From an uncultured Phycisphaerales bacterium (lineage in GTDB: Bacteria > Planctomycetota > Phycisphaerae > Sedimentisphaerales > Anaerobacaceae): a stretch of DNA of 6,391 bases. The notes under the pieces are model-generated. The model was not told the origin of the DNA. It did no database searches and saw only the letters and a list, made by a program, of their open reading frames with translations. Made by a program: the position numbers and the translations under genes. The stretch's first letter is position 1. Each line of letters begins with the position of its first letter. Shown here one piece after another: positions 1 through 5,255 of the stretch. The DNA lies in NCBI GenBank assembly GCA_937868145.1, contig CALMMH010000943.1:1-6391 (forward strand), read 5' to 3'.

Positions 1-7
1 AAAGCTG

Positions 8-35
8 TCGCCTAAAGGCGAGGGTTTTAACCCTC
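8..35. repeat. Two adjacent small hairpins, possible terminator of the beta-lyase gene
   Basis: TCGCC at 8-12 pairs with GGCGA at 17-21 around a TAAA loop. Directly next to it, GAGGGT at 20-25 pairs with ACCCTC at 30-35, so the two stems share two bases and cannot both form fully. They lie about 60 bases beyond the stop of the minus-strand beta-lyase gene. Read in that direction, the second-reached hairpin is followed by CAGCTTT at the window edge, so a short U tract may continue outside. The element could be a weak intrinsic terminator or a copy of a dispersed palindromic intergenic repeat. The sequence does not decide between them. Confidence 0.35.
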
Positions 36-67
36 CCAAGCGGTGACAATAATCTCGCACCATGCGT

Positions 68-102
68 CTCGTGTCACGAGCCACGAAGCACGGGTTACTT
101 CC
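68..102. repeat. Degenerate 7-nt tandem repeat at the 3' end of the beta-lyase gene
   Basis: Consecutive 7-mers CACGAGC (75-81), CACGAAG (82-88) and CACGGGT (89-95) share the core CACG, followed by a diverged TACTTCC. An inverted CTCGTG-T-CACGAG spans 68-80. The array touches the stop codon of the minus-strand beta-lyase (95-97). It looks like an intergenic short tandem heptamer repeat, similar in kind to the heptanucleotide arrays known from cyanobacteria. Only three recognisable units are present, so chance is possible. Confidence 0.35.
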
Positions 103-1243
103 CGGTCACGGCACGTTTCATTCGCTCCAGGCCCGCCAGCAGGGTCGCACGGGGGCAGCCGAAATTCAGTCGCACGAAGCCTTCCCCTTCGAAGTGCTTG
201 CCGTCGGAAAGGCCGACGCCGGCGTGCTCGAAGAACCGCCCGGGATTGGGCAAGCCCAGCGGGCGAACGTCGATCCAGGCCAGATAGGTCGCTTCGACGT
301 GGTCCATCGACAGGCCGGGGATTTCTTCGTTGACTGTCTTGTAGAGGAGTTGCTCGTTGCCCCGCAGATAGTCAAGAAGAGCCAGTCGCCAGGGTTCACA
401 GTCGCGATAGGCGGCCAGGCAGGCGGTGTAGCCCAGGACGTTGACGCCGGGGACGATCCCATGCTGCGCCTTGTTGAATTTCGCTCTCAGATCGGCGTCT
501 TCGATGATCGCGAAGGAGCAGCTCAGGCCAGGGACGTTGAAGGTCTTGCTCGGGGCCATGAGCGTAATGGTTCTGGCGGAAACCTCGGGGCTCAAGGACG
601 CGGTCGGCATGTGTCTGCCGCTGTCGAGGACCAGATCGCAATGGATTTCATCCGAACAGATGATGAGGTTGCGGCGCAGGCAGATCTCGGCGATGCGTTC
701 GAGCTCGCGTCGGTCGAATCGCCGGCCCACCGGGTTGTGCGGGCTGCATAAAATCAAGAGACGCGACCTGTCGCCGATCTCGCTCTCAAATCGGTCGTAA
801 TCCATCACATATCTTCCGGCTTCGCGGGCCAGCGGAACGGTCTTGATGCTCTTCCGCGACTGCGGCGGGGCGGACAAGAACGGCGGATAGATCGGTGTGA
901 AGGTCAGCACCTCATCGCCATCCTCGCCGCAGGCCCGGCATACCACGTTGAGCGCAGACACCACGCCGGGCATCCAGACGATCCATGACGGCTTGATCGC
1001 CCAGTTGTACTGTTGAGCCATCCGTTCCACGACAGTCTGGACCAGTTCCTCCGGCGGCAGGCCATAGCCGAACACCCCATGCTCCACCCGCTCGTGCAGG
1101 GCTTCCAGGATCGGCCTCGGGGCCTGGAAATCCATATCGGCCACCCACAGGGGGATGACGTCCTTGCCTTTGTACCGGTCCCACTTGAGACTGCCCGTGT
1201 TGTGTCTGTCGATCACTCGGTCGAAGTCGAAGCTATCGTTCAT
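95..1243 (-). CDS. MalY/PatB-type PLP-dependent beta-lyase (aminotransferase fold I)
   Basis: This is predicted to be a cytoplasmic pyridoxal-phosphate enzyme that cleaves C-S bonds in cystathionine or cysteine conjugates, giving pyruvate, ammonia and a thiol. The 382-residue length matches the PatB/MalY family (about 390). Visible landmarks are the N-terminal SLKWDRYKGKDVIPLWVADM with WVADMDF, SPHNPVGR at about 167-174, SDEIHCD at 197-203 (Asp198 for the PLP ring nitrogen), APSKTFN with the PLP lysine Lys233, and FVRLNFGCPR with Arg358 for the substrate carboxylate. The ATG at 1243 is preferred. An ATG six codons upstream (1261) lies inside an AT-rich repeat and has no ribosome site, whereas AAAGG lies 10 bases before the chosen start and the family begins close to this point. 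It is transcribed divergently from the nitroreductase gene. MalY and PatB activities cannot be separated from sequence, and an aminotransferase of the same fold is a less likely alternative. Confidence 0.93.
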   Translation of the reverse strand: MNDSFDFDRVIDRHNTGSLKWDRYKGKDVIPLWVADMDFQAPRPILEALHERVEHGVFGYGLPPEELVQTVVERMAQQYNWAIKPSWIVWMPGVVSALNVVCRACGEDGDEVLTFTPIYPPFLSAPPQSRKSIKTVPLAREAGRYVMDYDRFESEIGDRSRLLILCSPHNPVGRRFDRRELERIAEICLRRNLIICSDEIHCDLVLDSGRHMPTASLSPEVSARTITLMAPSKTFNVPGLSCSFAIIEDADLRAKFNKAQHGIVPGVNVLGYTACLAAYRDCEPWRLALLDYLRGNEQLLYKTVNEEIPGLSMDHVEATYLAWIDVRPLGLPNPGRFFEHAGVGLSDGKHFEGEGFVRLNFGCPRATLLAGLERMKRAVTGK

Positions 1244-1259
1244 GCCCAAAGGGCCTTTC

Positions 1260-1366
1260 ATTTGCTATTTGCGATTTACGATTTACTATTGAGCTGGCGC
1301 GGCGACGTGGGGCACGTGGCTGGCCGACGGATCCCAATAGTAAATCAGAAATCGAAAATAGTAAAT
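1260..1366. repeat. Mirror-image AT-rich heptamer repeat between divergent genes
   Basis: The arm at 1260-1291, read on the minus strand, and the arm at 1335-1366, read on the plus strand, agree at 28 of 32 positions, with a 43-base GC-rich spacer between them. After CAATA, each arm divides into four 7-nt units. The minus arm reads GTAAATC, GTAAATC, GCAAATA, GCAAATG, and the plus arm reads GTAAATC, AGAAATC, GAAAATA, GTAAATC. Each arm reads in the sense direction of the gene it precedes. The plus arm ends 10 bases before the nitroreductase ATG, and the minus arm runs into the upstream candidate ATG of the beta-lyase. A cruciform or a long hairpin is possible. It may be a dispersed intergenic repeat or a shared regulatory region. 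The spacer also contains CACGTG at 1313-1318. Confidence 0.7.
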
Positions 1367-1376
1367 CGGGTGCCTT

Positions 1377-1910
1377 ATGATTGAGTTGCTGAGGGTTCGC
1401 AGGAGCATTCGGGAGTATACTGGCCGGGCCATCGAGCCGGAGAAGGTGGAGTTGTTGAGGGAGGCTGTGCTGCGGTCGCCTTCGTCGAGGAACATCGATC
1501 CTTGGGAGTTCATCTTTGTCGACGACCCTCTATTGCTGGCGAAGCTCGCCCGCTTCAAGCCGCACGGTGCGGACTTCCTGGAGCAGGCGGCCCTGGGCAT
1601 CGTCGTCTGCGGCGACAGCCAGGGCAGCGATGTCTGGGTGGAGGACTGCTCCATCGCCGCGATCCTCGCGCAGATGACGGCCCAGTCGCTCGGTCTGGGC
1701 AGTTGCTGGGTCCAGGTGCGCAACCGCATGTACGACGACGCGACGAGCTCGGAGCAGTACATCCAGAGCCTGCTGCATATCCCGGAGCATGTCAAAGTCG
1801 AGTGTGTCATCTCGATTGGGTATCCCGCCGAGAAACGCGACCCTCTCCCGGCAGGGGAACTCAAGGTGTCGAAAATCCGAACCAACGATTTTGCTCGAGG
1901 CCAGCCATGA
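1377..1910 (+). CDS. Nitroreductase family FMN oxidoreductase
   Basis: This is a small single-domain flavoprotein predicted to use NAD(P)H to reduce a nitroaromatic, quinone or other unknown acceptor in the cytoplasm. Its 177 residues fit the compact end of the family. The N-terminal RRSIREYTG (residues 8-16) is the usual phosphate/FMN-binding signature, followed by SPSSRNIDPWEFIFVDD at 34-50, where SSRN and PW line the flavin site. A central helix carries WVEDCSIAAILAQMTAQSLG (87-106) ending in GSCWVQVR, and the C-terminal strand VISIGYPAEKRDP (144-156) is typical. The ATG at 1377 gives the canonical N terminus directly before RRSIR. The ribosome site is weak (GGGTG four bases upstream). Its stop overlaps the start of the SGNH hydrolase gene as ATGA, implying one transcript. 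The true substrate cannot be inferred. Confidence 0.93.
   Translation: MIELLRVRRSIREYTGRAIEPEKVELLREAVLRSPSSRNIDPWEFIFVDDPLLLAKLARFKPHGADFLEQAALGIVVCGDSQGSDVWVEDCSIAAILAQMTAQSLGLGSCWVQVRNRMYDDATSSEQYIQSLLHIPEHVKVECVISIGYPAEKRDPLPAGELKVSKIRTNDFARGQP
1897..1909 (+). promoter_or_regulatory. Ribosome site and ATGA overlap fixing the SGNH start
   Basis: GAGG at 1897-1900 lies six bases before the ATG at 1907, inside the last codons of the nitroreductase gene. The ATG shares its last two bases with the upstream TGA (1908-1910). This supports translational coupling and rules out the much longer open frame that continues upstream. The signal peptide begins exactly at this ATG. Confidence 0.7.
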
Positions 1911-2605
1911 GACGTTCTATCGCTTTATTTGTTGTCGCAACGTGGACTTGTTGGGCAGCCGCGGCGACGCCGGACGCGTACCTGCACGATGTGGTTCTCG
2001 ATCTGTCGCGTCAGTGGCCCCAAAACCGCACCGTGAACATCGTCTGCCATGGGCACAGCGTGCCCGCGGGTTACTTCAAGACGCCGGTTGTGGATACGTT
2101 CAACGCATATCCACACCTGCTCCATTGCGGACTGAAGGAGCGATTCCCCTATGCTGTGATGAACGTCGTCGTCACCGCCATCGGCGGAGAGAACTCGGAG
2201 GCCGGCGTCAAACGCTTCGAACGCGACGTTCTGTCGTTGCGGCCGGACGTTGTCACGATCGACTATGCCTTGAACGACCGAGGCATCGGCCTGGCCCGCG
2301 CGGAGACGGCATGGAAAGCGATGATCGCGCAGGCCAAGACGGCCGGCGTGAAGGTCGTTCTCCTGACGCCTACACCGGACACAAGCGTCTCGATCGACGA
2401 TCCGAACGATCCGCTCAACCAGCACGCCGAGCAGATTCGCCGCCTGGCTCGCGAGAACGGCGTGGCCCTTGTGGACAGCCTCGCCTTGTTCCAGGCCCGG
2501 GTCCACGCCGGCGAGCCGCTGGAGTCATTTATGTCCCAGGTCAATCATCCCAACCGCAAAGGGCACGAGATCGTCGCTGCCGAGCTGCTCAAGCTGTTTT
2601 ACTGA
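1907..2605 (+). CDS. Secreted SGNH/GDSL-type hydrolase (probable carbohydrate esterase)
   Basis: This 232-residue protein is predicted to be exported and to hydrolyse an ester, perhaps acetyl groups on a polysaccharide. Residues 1-20 form a signal peptide: MRRS, a hydrophobic IALFVVATW stretch, then AAAA before TPD. Block I is VCHGHSVPAG with the nucleophile Ser51, where HGHS replaces the classical GDS(L). Block II is TAIGGENS with the oxyanion Gly93/94. Block III is DYALNDRG with Asn123. Block V is QVNHPNRKGH with catalytic His214. The usual Asp three residues before this His is Gln211, so the enzyme may work with a Ser-His dyad or take its acid elsewhere. It is translationally coupled to the nitroreductase and converges on the rhamnosidase gene, overlapping it by seven bases. 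The family assignment is good. The substrate is inferred from the neighbour only. Confidence 0.88.
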   Translation: MRRSIALFVVATWTCWAAAATPDAYLHDVVLDLSRQWPQNRTVNIVCHGHSVPAGYFKTPVVDTFNAYPHLLHCGLKERFPYAVMNVVVTAIGGENSEAGVKRFERDVLSLRPDVVTIDYALNDRGIGLARAETAWKAMIAQAKTAGVKVVLLTPTPDTSVSIDDPNDPLNQHAEQIRRLARENGVALVDSLALFQARVHAGEPLESFMSQVNHPNRKGHEIVAAELLKLFY

Positions 2606-5040
2606 AGCTTGATGCTGCCTTGCGGGCTGTCGTTCCGCAGGACGTACCCGGCGGGCAGGTCCACGTGGCAGAGCGTCTGCCCTTGGTCCTTCCACCAGCG
2701 GACTGCGACCGGCCCCTGCGGCGTCAGGAGTTTGCCCTCGCACCAGTCGAGGCCGACGTCGGCGACGTTCAAAACAACCTCCTTCTTCTGCGCGTCGACC
2801 GCCTTCACGCCGAGGAGGTCGCGATAAAAGCTGTGGGCCACATGGGAGGCGAAACCGTGGTCGCAGCTGGCCTCCGCGCCGACGTTCTCCCAGAGAGTGC
2901 CGGTCTGATCGGCCATATAAAGGTAGTAGTCGGCCAGTTCCTTCTTGATTTGGGCCGGATGGCCATAGCGGCTCAGAAGCTCGAACCGAAGATAGTTGCC
3001 GACGAATGCGTTGGCCGGATGGACCTCGGGGAAGGCCTTGGTGGTCTTTCGCTGCGGGCCGAAGTCGTTGACCAGTCTGTCCCAGAGTTTGGCGTGCGTC
3101 TGCGGCGTGGCCACGTCGAAGAAGAACGCGAAATACTGGCACACCTCGGTGCGGTTGCGGGTGACCTCAAGCTTGCCGTCCTTGCGCACGGCGTTGTCGA
3201 CGAAGAACTCGCCGTCGAACGACTGCTTGCGGATCGTCTCGCGGATCTGCTCGGCCTCCTCGAGCAGGGCGGGTTCATTGTACATCCGTCCGGCCGCCGC
3301 CACCGCCGCCGCGTACAGCATGTTGCTCGGATAGCTGACGTCCTGCACGAAACCGTTGGCCGCAGACCACTCGACGAAGACCCAGCTTTGCAGTTTCTCG
3401 AGGAGACCGTCGGAGTTCTTGAACTGCTGGAAGTAGTTGTAGAGGGCCTCAAGCCGGGGTCGCAGCGCCATGACCAATTCGCGGTCGCCGCTGCGGGCCT
3501 GGTACTCCTCCAGCTCGATCATGAACCAAATCGCCCAGTTCGGGATGAAGACGCCGTCGTAGTGGTCGGCGGGGTAACACATGGGCAGCATGCCTTCCGG
3601 CAGGTGCGAGAAACTGGGCGGCAGCAGGTAGTTCTCGAAGAAGTTCTTCTCGATGGTCGTGTTGCCGCACAGGTCGAACGCGACGCGGGAAGTGAAGAAA
3701 CTGTCGCAGAGCCACCCGGCCCGCTCCCGCGAGGGGCAATCCATGAAAATGTCCACCGCGTTCTGCCGGAAGGTCTGCCTGGCGGCTTCGAAGATGCGAT
3801 TGAGGGCCGGATCGCTGCACGAGAACTGCGCCTCGTCGGTCTCGCTATTGACGTACTCCCGCAGGTGGAGATTCGTCACCTTGCACTCCCCGGCCAGGAG
3901 GTTGAGCTTAAGGTACCGCAGCGTGTAGGGTTCGAAGGACTCCAGGCGATAGGTCCCCGGCTGGAGTTCGTAACAGACCGCGTTGACGCAGCCGAGCCGT
4001 TTGGAATCCACGTCGCCGTTCGTCAGGACCTCGTCGAACGTGACGTACAGCTTCGCCGGCTTGGAACAGGCGACTTCGGCTCCGACGAATCCGGTAAGGT
4101 TCGTGCCCAGGTCGGCGATCGCGAATGTGCCTTCGGCCAGCGTGATCGCCTCCAGGGGCTGGTAGATTCTTGCAGTTGCGTTCGTAATCGTGGACCGGAT
4201 CTTCTGCAACTCCGTGGAGGGGACAACCTCCAGTTCATTCTCCGGATAGCCCTTGAGTTGGTCCCCGATGTTGACCAGTGAACGGTCTTTCCAGAGCTGC
4301 GTCACAGGAATGTTCGGTTCAAGCGTGCCTTCGGAGAGGATCTGCACAGGCTGACGCGCGAAGAACCGGGGATACGCCACGCGTCGGACCAAGAGATTCT
4401 TGAAGGCCTGAACCGAGCAAGATGCGGTCTTGTCCGTCGTCGGCGACCGAGTCCACCACTGATCGTCGCCCACGTTCAGGCGATAGTACTCGATGAAGGG
4501 CCGCTGGAAGCTGTACCGTTGCACCTTCTGCACTCGCTGCGTCAGGATCGTCGCCTCGAAGGCGCCCCCCTGACCGGCGGTCGAGGCCAGGACCGCTCCA
4601 TCGCAGACCACCTCGGCCTGAAGGAAGGCGGGCTCATCGAGGAGATAGTAGCTGTTGACGTTGTAGCCGGCCACCTCGACCGCTACGACGTTGCGTCCCC
4701 GGCGGCAGCCGTCCAGGGGCCATTCATCGACGCGCCAATAGCCGTGCGGGCCGCGGGCCGGGCCGTGACCGACGAACTGTCCATTGAGGCGCACACGATA
4801 GAGCGACGACGCCGTGACGCGGAGGACTGGCGCACCCTGTCGGGGACCATCGAAGGTCGCTCGGAATCCCACGAACAGGTTTTTCTCCGTCTGTCGGTCC
4901 GCGACCCACACCGGTTTGGCCGACGCGAATGAAACCGTGTCGTCGCTTGCCTTCACGATCGACGTCAGCCCGGGAATCGCCATCGCCGCCACCGCACAGA
5001 CCGCCAGGACGCCGTTTGCCCATCCGCAACGCATCTTCAT
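2599..5040 (-). CDS. Exported alpha-L-rhamnosidase-like glycoside hydrolase (GH78 type)
   Basis: This 813-residue enzyme is predicted to release terminal alpha-L-rhamnose from polysaccharides or glycosides by an inverting mechanism, in the periplasm or outside the cell. A signal peptide covers residues 1-31 (hydrophobic VLAVCAVAAMAIPGL, then VKA before SDD). An N-terminal beta-sandwich follows at about 50-190 (RVRLNGQFVGHGPARGPHGYW), then a second beta domain at about 290-395 (IADLGTNLTGFVGAEV). An (alpha/alpha)6 catalytic barrel runs from about 408 to 750, and a short beta C-terminal domain ends the protein. The family signature DCPSRERAGWLCD supplies Asp434, Glu439 and Asp446 at the +0, +5 and +12 spacing of GH78 active sites. 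LWENVGAEASCDHGFASH supplies the probable base Glu718 and His728. The glycine usual before the last Asp of the signature is Cys445. A start at 5064 is possible but has a poorer ribosome site. Activity on rhamnose is a family-level prediction. Confidence 0.9.
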   Translation of the reverse strand: MKMRCGWANGVLAVCAVAAMAIPGLTSIVKASDDTVSFASAKPVWVADRQTEKNLFVGFRATFDGPRQGAPVLRVTASSLYRVRLNGQFVGHGPARGPHGYWRVDEWPLDGCRRGRNVVAVEVAGYNVNSYYLLDEPAFLQAEVVCDGAVLASTAGQGGAFEATILTQRVQKVQRYSFQRPFIEYYRLNVGDDQWWTRSPTTDKTASCSVQAFKNLLVRRVAYPRFFARQPVQILSEGTLEPNIPVTQLWKDRSLVNIGDQLKGYPENELEVVPSTELQKIRSTITNATARIYQPLEAITLAEGTFAIADLGTNLTGFVGAEVACSKPAKLYVTFDEVLTNGDVDSKRLGCVNAVCYELQPGTYRLESFEPYTLRYLKLNLLAGECKVTNLHLREYVNSETDEAQFSCSDPALNRIFEAARQTFRQNAVDIFMDCPSRERAGWLCDSFFTSRVAFDLCGNTTIEKNFFENYLLPPSFSHLPEGMLPMCYPADHYDGVFIPNWAIWFMIELEEYQARSGDRELVMALRPRLEALYNYFQQFKNSDGLLEKLQSWVFVEWSAANGFVQDVSYPSNMLYAAAVAAAGRMYNEPALLEEAEQIRETIRKQSFDGEFFVDNAVRKDGKLEVTRNRTEVCQYFAFFFDVATPQTHAKLWDRLVNDFGPQRKTTKAFPEVHPANAFVGNYLRFELLSRYGHPAQIKKELADYYLYMADQTGTLWENVGAEASCDHGFASHVAHSFYRDLLGVKAVDAQKKEVVLNVADVGLDWCEGKLLTPQGPVAVRWWKDQGQTLCHVDLPAGYVLRNDSPQGSIKLQ

Positions 5041-5046
5041 TGTCTT

Positions 5047-5052
5047 CCCCTT
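5047..5052 (-). promoter_or_regulatory. Ribosome binding site of the rhamnosidase gene
   Basis: On the minus strand AAGGGG is followed by six bases and then the ATG at 5040. This supports the downstream start rather than the ATG at 5064, which is preceded only by GGATGGC. The protein from 5040 begins MKMRCGWANG, a regular signal-peptide n-region. Confidence 0.65.
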
Positions 5053-5112
5053 GAATGCCGTCATGCCATCCGGTTCATGAGTGTCTTCAGACGCCTATGT
5101 CACTGGCGGAGC

Positions 5113-5141
5113 ATTATACCGGCGGACGGACTGAATTGCAC
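5113..5141 (-). promoter_or_regulatory. Candidate sigma-70-type promoter of the rhamnosidase gene
   Basis: A perfect TATAAT lies at 5118-5113 on the minus strand in otherwise GC-rich DNA. A weak -35 match, GTGCAA (5141-5136, three of six consensus bases), lies 17 bases upstream of it. A better match, CTGACA at 5152-5147, is 28 bases away and too far. Transcription would start near 5106, giving a leader of about 65 bases before the ATG at 5040. The site lies beyond the hairpin that follows the secretin gene, which suits an independently transcribed rhamnosidase gene. Confidence 0.45.
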
Positions 5142-5182
5142 GAGGCTGTCAGGAGTCGAAATACGAAACAAGCCCGCTTCCC

Positions 5183-5232
5183 CGAACGAAAACGACCGAA
5201 ACGCAGGATCGCATTTCGGTCGTTTTCGTTCG
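5183..5232 (-). terminator. Perfect 19-bp hairpin downstream of the secretin gene
   Basis: CGAACGAAAACGACCGAAA at 5183-5201 is perfectly complementary to 5214-5232, with a 12-base loop. The stem begins 23 bases past the secretin stop codon and lies well upstream of the rhamnosidase promoter, so a terminator or 3'-end-protecting structure of the secretin mRNA is the simplest reading. No U tract follows the stem in the minus direction (the next bases are GGGGAAGCGG), so it is not a textbook intrinsic terminator. A further short match, 5156-5162 with 5233-5239, could extend the structure across a one-sided 20-base bulge. Confidence 0.7.
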
Positions 5233-5255
5233 ATTTCGGATTCGAGTTTGGCGCG

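Noticed and set aside
62..751. Plus-strand open frame of 229 codons
   Set aside because: It is the complement of the clearly recognisable beta-lyase gene, and its start lies inside the heptamer repeat.
1260..1366. Insertion sequence or mobile-element interpretation of the inverted arms
   Set aside because: There is no transposase, no target-site duplication I can see, and the arms are simple heptamer repeats. It is kept as a repeat only.
1286..1885. Minus-strand open frame of 199 codons
   Set aside because: It is antisense to the nitroreductase gene, which has strong family motifs and a coherent neighbour. The translation shows no domain.
1502..1906. Upstream extension of the SGNH reading frame by 135 codons
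   Set aside because: It overlaps the nitroreductase out of frame. The signal peptide and ribosome site place the real start at 1907.
2591..2610. Possible terminator AAGCT...AGCTT between the convergent genes
   Set aside because: The stem is only five base pairs, lies across both stop codons, and has no GC-rich core or U tract.
1789..4281. Long plus-strand open frame of 830 codons running antisense to the rhamnosidase gene
   Set aside because: It crosses the SGNH gene in another frame and then mirrors the rhamnosidase. Its translation has no recognisable family, and such frames are common opposite GC-rich genes.
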